From Sporodiniella umbellata (lineage: Eukaryota > Mucoromycota > Mucoromycetes > Mucorales > Rhizopodaceae): 64,000 bases of DNA. The DNA lies in NCBI GenBank assembly GCA_025677835.1, contig JAIXMR010000027.1, positions 62,001 to 126,000 of the forward strand, read 5' to 3'. Shown piece by piece: positions 21,822-32,957 of the stretch. The notes beneath the pieces are model-generated. The model saw only the letters and a list, made by a program, of their open reading frames with translations, did no database searches and was not told the origin of the DNA. Position numbers and translations under genes: made by a program. The first letter of the stretch is position 1; each line of letters begins with the position of its first letter.

Positions 21822-24425
21822 ATGACAATACCCAGTGTGTTATTTGTTCAGTTTATTGAACAGGGTATAAGCAAAGGCTTGGTTAAAAACATCACTCGAA
21901 CTTTGGATGGTGAACATTATCTGGACAACGATTTTATTATCCAAGTCATCTCAAAACATGTAGAAACTCAAGGAAAAATCTCGGTAGAGACATTAGCTGG
22001 ACTACTATCTGTTGAACATGACACTGTTTCTCGTCTAGTGGAAAAAGCAGTGGTGGATAAACACTGGCTATACGTCGACGATCTTGTCATCACGCAGTAA
22101 GAGTGAATGCTTTCCTTTTATGCATCTGCTTCATGCCTTGTTCTTAGATCTCACATTGACCTTGCTATAAACCGAATTAAGCTTATTTTGGCTAGTACAG
22201 GCATTCTGTCGATCGTAGTTCAAGCGCAAAGCATGAAATTGCCTTACAGCCTGGTGAAATCAGTAAATTCTTTTTTTTTTATAAAGTCTTGTTCTTATAC
22301 CATCGTAGCTTGTTTATAAGATGGAAGGCTATGTAAGCTATCCTCTTTTACCAGATAATTTGATTACTACGGAGTATAGAGATAACAATAAATTGAAAAT
22401 ACAATCAGCGTTGAAAACAATAGAAGAGTAAAAAAAGAGAGAAAAAAAAAAGAGAAGGATTAATATAGTTTGACGGTTAGACCCTATCCTTTATTTAAAG
22501 TACAAAAGTCGCTTTGCTTACCTGAAGACTTGTTTTATTGTAAGTTTTAAAAAAAAAAAAAAGGCAAAAAAGAACCACTTTTTTAACAAAATACTTCTAG
22601 TATGGGTAGATGAAGTCATGAAAGAAACCGAATTGGGGTTCTTAAGAGGAAAAAGAAGTAGAGCATTATTTGAACCCAAACATTACAAACGTCAACAGGT
22701 TGATTTGATAGTATCGATTTTCAACTCAAATGGACATGCTAGTAATAATCAATACCCCTAAAACAAAAAAATACTCTACTAAACAAGTCTTAATATATAT
22801 ATATATAAAAAAGGTTTTGATACAATTGAAAACTTGTATTCTTTTATGAATCCTGTGGATTTAATCAAAGACAACTACGATCCAAAAGAATATTATTTGC
22901 TGAATTCCTGTGCTATAAAAACACACGTAAAAGAATATACAAAGGACGCTATTCAGTCCATGACAAGCTATTGTGACGTGAACGTAAGATGGATAGGCAA
23001 AGCTAGCACACGACTAACCACTCTTTTTTATTATTATCGTTATATATAGAGCGTACTGCCTTCGTCGTTGACATTCGAGGATGTGAGCAAAGTGATAGAT
23101 ACCTGTGTGCAGGAGCTGGCCTCTACTCAAAAAATCATTATTCTTGAAGGAGGCTATGTTACCAAGCCTGAGTATGCACAAGCTCTTGTAGATGGATCCA
23201 AGCATTATCTAAATAACCTGGCTTGTCGACTTAAACAAAAAGAAACCAAGAGTCAACAGCACAGTCCCATACGTTTACAAGAGTCTGATGTAAAGAGCCC
23301 TCTTTTTTATGTTTGTGAGAATCCTGAACTTACCTTTTGTTGAATAGATGATGAAGGCATTAGAAAGCGTAGGTTGCCCTTACCATATATCTGAAAAGAT
23401 ACTGCCTTTTATTCGAAAAACTCTGGGGCAACTATTCAAGAACATGATGCAAACACCTTATGTGGTTCAGACCAAGATGGAAGGGGATGACTGGGTGACT
23501 GAACAGAAAGCAAGAGAGTATAGAACTTTGACTAGCATTCGAAACTCGATCTATTTCAACTATCAGTCGATCTGTTTATTTGAAGGTGATTTGAACCTTG
23601 GCCGGATAAAAACTAACGATATATCCATCTGTGTATGTAGATGAGACAGCCAGAAAAAGCCTAGAGAAATACGTACTCAAGAACCAGTGCATCGAATTCC
23701 TCTATCACCTTGTACTGTACGTTATTCTAGATCAATCTTTCAGTCAAACAGAAGTAGAAAAATCCACTTCTCTCTGTATACCCGCCCAAGATATCACACA
23801 GCAGAAAGTCATAGACATGAAGCAACAGAAATTCGTGATAGCTTATTTTATTCGGGAAAACGACCATAAATATGACAAAACAAGTGTAGTAGAAGTAGAT
23901 GAGCTGCTTAAAGCAAAAGTAAGAAATACACGCATGGACTTTTTACGAGTTCTCTTGGCTTATAGAAATTCTATAGAAACTGAAGGCTTTCGTTAACAAT
24001 TATTTGTCATCCCAAACGATATTTAAAGAGTCACCTTTAATTGATAACGAGGAGACAAGAAAGTATGTGAAAAAAAAAAAAAAAAAAGAAAGATGTACTC
24101 AAACGATAAGAATAGACAGGCAAATAAAACTGTAGGTCAACAACTTTATAGACAACTCGAGCAGACTCCTATAAGTCAAGAAGCAGCTCCTCAGATTTTG
24201 CATCTCACCTCTCTCTTACTGTTTCTTAAACATTATCAATGTCCGCTGTATGTATCTGGTAAATTTGTGCCAGCAGTTCTGACTCGACTGGAACCCTTTT
24301 TATCAGAGAAAGAAAAGGAGCTAGTGCACCGATCGTATGATAGTATTGTCAAGAACGAGTGCGCATTGACAATGGTGGATTGTGAACAACTGGTGGGTTT
24401 GGGCCTTGGAAAGCCTAAAGTTTGA
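21822..24425 (+). CDS. UFL1: UFL1-like E3 UFM1-protein ligase
   Basis: Eleven exons: 21822..22096, 22148..22262, 22321..22427, 22481..22539, 22601..22741, 22814..22983, 23050..23289, 23348..23585, 23641..23918, 23977..24062 and 24116..24425 (672 aa). All junction phases agree. UFL1 patterns occur in order: TRTLDGEHYLDNDFI near the N-terminus; winged-helix repeats with GKISVETLAGLLSV; GFLRGKRSRALFEPKHY; LPSSLTFEDVSKVIDTC; and the C-terminal APQILHLTSLLLF with VSGKFVPAVLTRLEPFL. UFL1 with DDRGK1 transfers UFM1 to ER-bound ribosomes and other targets. The protein is shorter than animal UFL1 (about 790 aa), partly because the Lys-rich disordered loop is reduced. About 30 family N-terminal residues are not seen, so a first exon may be missed. 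Confidence 0.85.
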
Positions 24426-24693
24426 TAGCAAGGGACCCTTTTTGAATAAATAAAAGTGAAGGCTAGTATGTTTGGGCCATCAAGGTTTGGTGTTCTTTTG
24501 TGATTTTAAGGGGGATTGGACATGCTTGGAGAAATATTACACGCTATACAGTTGTACGCAGTACATATGGTGTTCTCTGAGTTACCTTGTTTATCGTTAC
24601 GGCAAAAGACTTTTCGTATGTATCTGTTGAACGAACGCTGAATATTCTTTGTTGAGCCAAGGGAAAAGGGGTCAAAAATAGATCAACACAATC

Positions 24694-24729
<36 letters not shown>

Positions 24730-25231
24730 CAAACAATGGCTGAAAAGAAAAGAACTGTAAAGCATATCATGTAATCGTTACTTACCCCCCGCGTTTTATG
24801 TCTCAAGAGTGAATTGCGCTAATAAAAGGTTGATAGAATAGGATGTTTCAATAGCTTCACTCAATACTATGTTTGTGCTACAAAAAACACAAACAAAACA
24901 AAATGCCTCTCTCCTTTCCGCCTTCTATTGCCTTGATAGACATTGCTTACTTGTTTAATAAACCCACTGTTTCTTTTGGCCGAGGGAAAAGTAAATCTCC
25001 CTAGATCCTGTTGTGATCCGGTTGGCATATAGCGCCTTTCAAACCTCCATGCAACTTCTTTGCACTGTACAACTCCCTTTTTTACATATACCAAAGTCTG
25101 TTTTGTAGTTATAGTAAAAGAAAACAAAAACAAAAAAAGAGGTTGCTTTACTATTTCATTTGTGATGTTGTTTTAATATTTTTTTTTTGCTTTTTGTTTT
25201 ATTTATTTTCTAGGAGGTATAAAAACATGGA
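24426..25231. other. Intergenic 3' region between convergent UFL1 and desaturase genes
   Basis: About 0.8 kb with an (AT)n microsatellite near 24696-24728. No gene supported. Confidence 0.6.
24696..24728. repeat. (AT)n microsatellite
   Basis: About 16 TA units in the convergent intergenic space downstream of UFL1. Confidence 0.9.
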
Positions 25232-26087
25232 TTAAAACGATTTTTTGCTTAATCGTAAAGATAATTTGGATGCAATATCCAGTGTTTGTAATACTTCCAA
25301 GAATCCCTTAAAGAAGCCAACGTCGTGATAGTGGATGTTGTATTTTTTGCTGAGAGACTTCACCATGGGCTTGACTCTAGGAAGGTTGTGGCGAGGCATG
25401 TTGGGAAAAACCTGTTATGAAGAATAGGATTAAATCGTATGTTTTTTTTTTTTGATTGTTTATCAATGAGATTTACGTGATGTTCGATTTGATAGTTCAA
25501 TCCACCCATAAACCAATCACCCAAGGGAGACAAGGTAACATCGCGGCCGGTGATGACTTGAATTTCGAAAAATTCCATAGATTCTGCCTTTTCTTCAGTG
25601 ATCACGGGCATTCCATTATGGTTTAAAGCAAACACGAGCGCAAGAGTGTAACCGGTAGTAGCCTGACTGATTAAGAAAAACATAATCATGTGAGTAACGC
25701 TGCTACACCAAGAGTAGATACAGAAACTAAACAAAGCCCAATGTCCGATCAAACAGGCACGTTCAAACAGGTTGAGCTGACGAGACTTGTTGATGGCTTC
25801 CTGTTTGAAGGAATAGGCTAAGGATTGAAGAGCCCAAGAAAGACGGGCAAAGGCAAGAATGAAAAAGAAATAACGGGTCTGGTAGGGTAAGATTTGTTCA
25901 GCCAAGAAGCGAGTGATCATTGTTGGCTCTTCTTCAAGTGAGGCATAGTAAGTTGCAGAGGCAATTTCGTCCCACAATAATACAGGGGCTGTGTCAATGT
26001 CAGGATCCTGTCCATGAACATTTGTGCTGGCGTGATGTGTATTATGCTTATTCTTCCACCTAATGGATGAATGCTTAGCTGAATTGC

Positions 26088-26120
<33 letters not shown>

Positions 26121-26879
26121 TTGTTTTTTCCAATTACCATGACAACGAAAATCCTTGACAAAAGTTACCCAAGAAGACTAAAAGTACATCGTTCCATGAG
26201 CGATCTTCGAAGCATTGGTGGTGTCCAAAGTCGTGTGCTAACCAACCACACTGTTGCCAGAAGAGACCGACGATAACTGCAGAAGCGACTACGGCCCAAG
26301 TAGAAGTGCGTCCGTAAGCGTAAAGCAAAGCAAGACCCGCAGCACAGAGAGCCAGGGTGGAGAGCACTTTATAGGCATAGAAAAGCTTGCTAGAGTCAAA
26401 GTACCCCTCCTTCTTCAACTTATCGCGCAGTTCACGCATTTCCATAGCAAACTGAGCAGAAGGTGATTGCTCGGCCAGGGCGGCCTTCACATCACCCACA
26501 AAGTAGTTGTTGAGAATCTCGTAAGCTGACTCGGGATGCATAGCGTGGAATACATCTATTTGTAAGAGCATTAGAAAAAGTTTTTTTTTTTGGGCTACCC
26601 AAAATTTGTGTTCATTTCAATACCAGATGCATCTTTTCCAACGTGAGTCAACAGGACCTGAGCACCACCTGGGTGATCTTCAATAAATTCAGTCACATCG
26701 TACACTTTGCTATCAATAATGATAAACTTCATGGCTTCGCTGTCCCCATCGCGAATACGTTGGCTGATTGACTCCAACTCCTTCAATGTATACACGGATT
26801 GACGATCTGTCAGGTCTTAGTGTCGCACAAATAGCTTATTTATAGCGTCTAATTTCATACCTAATGCACCTGAGCTCAT
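25232..26879 (-). CDS. Delta-6-type front-end fatty acid desaturase (cytochrome b5 fusion)
   Basis: Exons 26879..26861, 26806..26624, 26555..26138, 26059..25477 and 25411..25232 (460 aa). An N-terminal cytochrome b5 domain carries the heme HPGG (51-54). The desaturase part has the three His boxes: HDFGHH (175-180), HNTHH (212-216) and QIEHH (397-401). The Gln in place of the first His of box 3 is diagnostic of front-end desaturases, which insert a double bond between the carboxyl group and an existing one. The overall sequence resembles Mucorales delta-6 enzymes that make gamma-linolenic acid from linoleic acid. Exon 2 is ended at a GTATTG donor so that KDAS joins DVFHAMHPESAYE; the frame open beyond it is intronic. 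Delta-6 versus delta-5 cannot be proven by eye. Confidence 0.95.
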
Positions 26880-27679
26880 TTTATATGGTCAAATAAATAT
26901 AAGGAGAGTTGGGAGAAAAGAAAATAAAGGAAAAGGAAAAAGATCAGTAAAAAAAAAACTTTTATTCTTTTTTTTTTTTTTTTTTTTATTTAGGAAAAGC
27001 AATCTACGCGGAGTTATAGAGTACACAAAAAAAATCTTAATTTCTAATTTTGATATACCGATCCAGGGAGAGTGGTTACTGTAATCAAGTTACAGCCAAA
27101 AAAACCATTAGCCGGTAAGGTGACCTGAGACCATCCATCAGATCTTTGCTTGCGAGAGTTGTTTACAACCACAAGACACGTTCTATCATGTCAAAAATGC
27201 TTACGAAATATACAGCATTTGTCCGAGCGTCTCCTAATTTGGCCCTTGCTACTTCTCAGGCTTGCTCCAACACTGCATAGCAGAAAACAAATGCCTTCAC
27301 TCGTTTCTTTTCTTTTTTTTTTTTTTTTTTTTGGGCGCAGAGGGCAAATTCTATTGGTAGAAGGGTGTTTATTTCTGGCACTTCTATTTTTTGGTGAGAA
27401 AAGGAAAAAGCCTTTTAAAAAGACTGGCACAAAATAACATGGTTAGCCTATGCAGTTCAGCAGCTGGGAACTAGCGTCGTAAAGCTGGCTCAATGTTTTA
27501 CACTTTCTCATAGAGAGAATTGATCAGTCAGGTTGGATCGAACAGTTTTAGATTACTTTGTGCAATTGTATTGGTTCAGAAGTGGCTGGGGCCCAAACTG
27601 CCTCATTCATTCTCCACTTTAAAAATCTGACTAAAACGAAACTAATAGACAAAAGCCAACGGTTCCTGAATACAGCGCG
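26880..27679. other. Intergenic upstream of the desaturase
   Basis: About 0.8 kb up to the edge of the inverted repeat. It contains poly-T runs at 26971-26987 and 27313-27332 and presumably the desaturase promoter. No gene supported. Confidence 0.5.
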
Positions 27680-28359
27680 GTCACCCCTATTAGAATCAAT
27701 CAAAGGATTCCTTCGGAAAATAACTTTGCACGAAAGAGAATCTTTCAAGCAACGGGGTATGTGCATATTTATGAGACAATACAGAAACTGATCTGATTTT
27801 CTACCTTATGTATTTAGAGAGAAAATACTGTCCAAAGACGATGCGTTTGACAGGCACCATGTTAAACAAGTATTTACAAACAAGATAGCAATGAGCAAAA
27901 GAGTGTCTTGTAATATGGGCACTTTTGCCATGGTGTAAGTAGAAAAAAAAAAAAAAAGAAGCAGGCCCGACGAGAGCTAAACGACCTTTGATCTAGAGCC
28001 GACGTTTTTTGTGATCAGTTAGTCAACGATCTGTTGGCATACAAAGCAAAGAAAGGAAAAGACCAAGAGGGCAATAGTCAGAATGAGAGCGATGATGGTG
28101 GTGGCGAAAGTGGTGATGATGATAATGACGATGAAGTAAATATGGAGGACATCATGTTATTAATGAGGAGGTATACGCTTACTCAAAATGAAAGCTAGTC
28201 GTTTTGCTAAACATAAACAAAAGGCAAAGGGTTCTAAGCGAGCAAAACTCGTTAGAGTCTTTGATCTACAAGCATTTACCTAGGGAACTATGGGACGATC
28301 TTGCTATATCCGCGTTAGCAGACAACCTACTGTCAGATGAAAGAGTCCGTTTGAACTAA
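27680..28359 (+). pseudogene. 5'-truncated copy of CENP-T (histone-fold half)
   Basis: A mirror copy of the last four exons of the CENP-T gene at 31122-32848: exon pieces 27680..27756 (partial), 27818..27934, 27997..28170 and 28224..28359. All splice sites, the reading frame, the histone fold and the stop codon are preserved, but the first two exons and most of exon 3 are missing and no start codon is in frame across the break. It is probably a non-functional fragment, although it could in principle be transcribed from upstream DNA into a short histone-fold protein. Confidence 0.85.
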
Positions 28360-28988
28360 ATAATAACAATCACAATAATAGTAATAAATAAATAAATAAA
28401 AAAAAAAGGAAAATGCGCCTTGTGTTATAGAAAAGCCAGAGAACGAGGATTACTTTGTGATTGCGAGCTAAACCGAAAAACACATGAAAAGATCCATCTC
28501 GGTTTATGAATCGAGTGCTCAGGTAATGCCAGTCATGGCAAAGTCCCCAAACTGAGTTTAGGATGCTCATCTTTGAGACTATACAGGAGTCTTGGATAGA
28601 GCTCAAAAGGTTTTGTTTATTCTAGCCTTGCTCAACAACAATAAATCAAAAGCTGTTTAACCAACTAAAGCGTCTTTTTTGATACCTCATAAATCTTTTA
28701 GTGGTGTCTTAAACTGAGGTATTAAATATGCAACACTTTTGTATTTATATGCATTATCACTGACTGTTTATCTTTTAATAATCGAAAGCAAAGATAAAGA
28801 GGAAGGTCAGCTGGTGGCATTGGCTATGACAGACCAGCATTTAGTTAAAACAGACAGATTTGTTTTTTATATCGGGTCATGTAGAACAAGGAGGCACCCT
28901 ATTGACACTATCACAAAGGCAAAAGTAGGATGAAAAAGTCGAGTCTTATGATACAAAGAATGGTACTTCAGATACACACTCATTTTTA
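27680..28988 (+). repeat. Left arm of a 1.3-kb inverted duplication
   Basis: This 1309-bp segment is the reverse complement of 30493-31801. The stretches compared, including introns, a 15-nt A run and the A-rich run near 28385-28408, are identical; the only difference noticed is at 27685 (matching 31796), near the outer edge. Flanking DNA diverges abruptly on both sides. The arm contains the 3' half of a CENP-T gene plus about 630 bp of 3' flank. A spacer of 1504 bp separates the arms. Confidence 0.95.
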
Positions 28989-30492
28989 CTACCCAGTTTT
29001 TTTTTAATACTTTGAGCCGAGTTTTTTTCTTTTGGCTCCAAGCGTGCTCTCCATTGCAACCTCTTGTCGAAAACCCTTAGAATATAGTCTTTAGTACTTC
29101 CAAACCTTTAGGTAGTAAAGTAAAGAGTTTTATAATTTCTTATACAGTAGCTCGATGATCGTCGCCATGTTTTTATGGCAGAAACATCTTGTGCTCACTA
29201 CTTGAATTTTTCGATGGCCGAGCTTTTCCTTTGCAGTTTCTTTTGACTTTCCAAAAGCGTCTTTTTAATACCAATTATAAGCTGCTCTTCGATAAATTTT
29301 TAGTTTTTTTTTTACTGCGGAGTAATCGTGATTGTAGGCAAGCGCAAAAAAAAAATACTATGTGTCGTACGAAGTCTTAGAGTTGTCCCACTGCCTTCAG
29401 TATTTGCTTCTTACTCAGGTGCATTAAAACCCAAACATGAGACATAGCTTACAATACTTCTTTGTAAGGGAGCATATATCGTCAAAATCCATATCAACCC
29501 ATTGATTTCGATTTTTATATCTAAAACCGCTTTCTTGAAAGGGCATTTATTACCGAGATAAAGAGAAAAACAAAGGAGACTAATATCAACATTAGAAGGT
29601 GTGCCAAACAAATCCAACAAATTTGTCATCTTGGATTTTCATTTGTGTCAAGTAAAAATTCCAAGTGTGCAACTAAATCTTTCCAAATAAAAGATGTATT
29701 TATGTTATAGAAAAAAAAACGGGTATATTTGAGGTTAGATTACCCTGAGTTGGGTTGGTCAAATACTTCAGACGGATTTGAACTACTTTTCATATATGGC
29801 TTTACTAACTCTTGGTAGGATTTGATCCCGTGAATTCTTTATTTTTAAACGTTTGGGAAGAGTACCCAAGTGAGCATTATAAACGAGCCTTTAAGTATCT
29901 GTACTGAGATAGGATTCCTTATAAGTAACGATGGAAACTTAAAAAAAACTTGATCCTAATAAGATCAGTTTTTTTTTTGTAGTGAGCTCCCAATACATAA
30001 CAAAAGTGTTAATTAATTCAGCCGTAAATTTTTCTCTTGACTCTATCTTTTGTAGGGCTGTGAGGTATATAAGGTGAATGTCTGAAAATTGATAGACTGT
30101 AAAAGGAGTACCAAAACTGCCTATTTGTTTATTTTTGATATATATCGGCCAGCCAATAAGAATATTAGCCTGCTGAAATACATCTGGAGGTAGCATCATC
30201 ACCCACCTATCTACTTTACAGAACGCTTACCTAAACGAGTATTGATCCTCAAGCTATGGTTTGTCATGACGAATTATAGTATTTGTGACACGTTCACACG
30301 AATCAAACGCATGCATTTCCGCTGTATATTCAATAAAGATTTATTGATAGAAACGCTTGTAATAGAAATAAGCAACTAAGTGTCTGGGTGTTTTGCATTA
30401 AAGAGTGCCACAGATCTTCTAGATTAACAAAACAAATCGAAAAAACGAGAAAAAACAAAACAAAAAGAGAGGCGTTTTCACATGCTATACAT
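28989..30492. other. Spacer of the inverted duplication
   Basis: 1504 bp of unique AT-rich DNA. Minus-strand open stretches at 29629..29411 and 30202..29939 are too short to assign. The first includes an INGLIWILTIYAP segment that faintly recalls the endonuclease domain of LINE-type elements; this is not enough to call a transposon. No terminal repeats or target-site duplications are obvious at the arm edges. Confidence 0.4.
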
Positions 30493-31801
30493 TAAAAATG
30501 AGTGTGTATCTGAAGTACCATTCTTTGTATCATAAGACTCGACTTTTTCATCCTACTTTTGCCTTTGTGATAGTGTCAATAGGGTGCCTCCTTGTTCTAC
30601 ATGACCCGATATAAAAAACAAATCTGTCTGTTTTAACTAAATGCTGGTCTGTCATAGCCAATGCCACCAGCTGACCTTCCTCTTTATCTTTGCTTTCGAT
30701 TATTAAAAGATAAACAGTCAGTGATAATGCATATAAATACAAAAGTGTTGCATATTTAATACCTCAGTTTAAGACACCACTAAAAGATTTATGAGGTATC
30801 AAAAAAGACGCTTTAGTTGGTTAAACAGCTTTTGATTTATTGTTGTTGAGCAAGGCTAGAATAAACAAAACCTTTTGAGCTCTATCCAAGACTCCTGTAT
30901 AGTCTCAAAGATGAGCATCCTAAACTCAGTTTGGGGACTTTGCCATGACTGGCATTACCTGAGCACTCGATTCATAAACCGAGATGGATCTTTTCATGTG
31001 TTTTTCGGTTTAGCTCGCAATCACAAAGTAATCCTCGTTCTCTGGCTTTTCTATAACACAAGGCGCATTTTCCTTTTTTTTTTATTTATTTATTTATTAC
31101 TATTATTGTGATTGTTATTATTTAGTTCAAACGGACTCTTTCATCTGACAGTAGGTTGTCTGCTAACGCGGATATAGCAAGATCGTCCCATAGTTCCCTA
31201 GGTAAATGCTTGTAGATCAAAGACTCTAACGAGTTTTGCTCGCTTAGAACCCTTTGCCTTTTGTTTATGTTTAGCAAAACGACTAGCTTTCATTTTGAGT
31301 AAGCGTATACCTCCTCATTAATAACATGATGTCCTCCATATTTACTTCATCGTCATTATCATCATCACCACTTTCGCCACCACCATCATCGCTCTCATTC
31401 TGACTATTGCCCTCTTGGTCTTTTCCTTTCTTTGCTTTGTATGCCAACAGATCGTTGACTAACTGATCACAAAAAACGTCGGCTCTAGATCAAAGGTCGT
31501 TTAGCTCTCGTCGGGCCTGCTTCTTTTTTTTTTTTTTTCTACTTACACCATGGCAAAAGTGCCCATATTACAAGACACTCTTTTGCTCATTGCTATCTTG
31601 TTTGTAAATACTTGTTTAACATGGTGCCTGTCAAACGCATCGTCTTTGGACAGTATTTTCTCTCTAAATACATAAGGTAGAAAATCAGATCAGTTTCTGT
31701 ATTGTCTCATAAATATGCACATACCCCGTTGCTTGAAAGATTCTCTTTCGTGCAAAGTTATTTTCCGAAGGAATCCTTTGATTGATTCTAATAGGAGTGA
31801 C
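30493..31801 (-). repeat. Right arm of the 1.3-kb inverted duplication
   Basis: Reverse complement of 27680-28988. Probably the source copy, because the CENP-T gene continues without a break beyond the outer edge at 31801 into its 5' half. Between the inner edge and the CENP-T stop lies about 630 bp of flank carrying short open frames that are duplicated exactly in both arms. Confidence 0.95.
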
Positions 31802-32848
31802 ATATTCTGACGTATCTCGTGCTTCAGGCGATTTGTTTACAGTCTCATCAAGTACAGCTTCCTCAAGTATATCCTCTTCAATCCCTGTATACCCAAAGTT
31901 CATATCGTCCCCAAAGTCATCATCATCAACGGGTAGCATATAATCTTCAACAACCGGTCGCTCTTTTTCGTCCTCTATCTTTTTTTCTTCAAATAAATCG
32001 TCTTTTATCGCGTTTTCAAATATGTCTTCATCTTTTAGAGAAATCTTGTCCTTTGTTGAAGCTTCATCTTCCAGAGAAATTGATGACTGAAAGTGGTCTG
32101 AGTTGAGCCCTTCAATCTCCATTTCGACTTCCTGTGAGGGCCCTATTAGGTCGATAGGTGGCTCTTTCTGAGATCCAGTACGGCTGAACTGCTCACTTAT
32201 CACAGAAATTCTGTCTGCTAAACGATCTAATAATCCGCTTGTTTCTTCTTGTGGCAAAAGATCATGTGTTGTAACAGACATGGTATCAAATTCAGAAACA
32301 TAGTCAAGCCCAGAATAGTTTGTCGATGTATGAAAGGTCTTTTCACTCAGCACACTATCTAGATCTTCCAGATGCCGATTTCTTCTTTTCTTGAAATTAA
32401 AGTCAATAGGAGGCCTTATTTCAAATGTCGAAGGGGTCTCTTTTAATTCCTGTAATAGCTTTTCGTATTTCTCAAAAGGATCACGGATCGCTTTGAGTTG
32501 GGTATCATTCTCACTTTCTGTCGTTTGAAATAGTGTATTGGAATCATCGGTATGTATGTTTAGTCTTTTAAAAGGTTGTCTGGGTGCTTAATCGCAATAA
32601 AGAACGTGCGGAAAGTAAGTATGATGTAGATTATAAAGACGGATTCTATCTATAGGCTTTTCAGTAGTTACCTCTACAGAGCATTCTTAGTAATTCAGTT
32701 GGACTCTTATCTGATAATCGTTGTCTTTTATTTGATATTTCATTCTATTCAAAGGCCAAAAAAAAAAAAATCAATCTGCTATCCTTTGCCTCAAAAGCCT
32801 ATTCCCATTTTATTTCTTTGCTCGGCCTTTTACATTTATAGAATTCAT
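31122..32848 (-). CDS. Centromere protein T (CENP-T), inner kinetochore histone-fold protein
   Basis: Exons 32848..32834, 32744..32672, 32586..31725, 31663..31547, 31484..31311 and 31257..31122 (458 aa). The N-terminus is short and basic with a CENP-T-like SPTELLRMLCR motif; a long acidic disordered middle follows; the C-terminal third is the CENP-T histone fold: FCDQLVNDLLAY (helix 2), VNMEDIMLLMRRQ (helix 3) and the two-helix extension SLESLIYKHLPRELWDDL. CENP-T pairs with CENP-W, binds DNA and recruits Ndc80. An acidic Gly/Asp/Asn-rich insert of about 25 residues sits between helix 2 and NMED, where homologs have a short AGRKT-type loop. Mucorales are reported to lack CENP-A but keep CENP-T, so the gene fits the host. 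The first exon (5 codons) is the least certain. Confidence 0.85.
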
Positions 32849-32957
32849 GTTTGTTTGTAGTTGGATGTGGTTAATGTACTTTTTTTTTTTCTCAAAAATA
32901 CATAAAAAAGAAAATTTAAAATCGCTTCGAGCAATCGGCCCTATCTTTTTTTATTAT

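Noticed and set aside
26589..26623. Desaturase exon 2 continuing to GIEMNTNFG
   Set aside because: The phase to the next exon fails there; the GTATTG donor at 26623 gives the correct phase and the family sequence KDASDVFHAM.
28370..28933. Identical short frames in both arms of the inverted repeat as a duplicated gene pair
   Set aside because: Identity comes simply from the arm duplication. The frames are short, have no family match and lie in CENP-T 3' flank.
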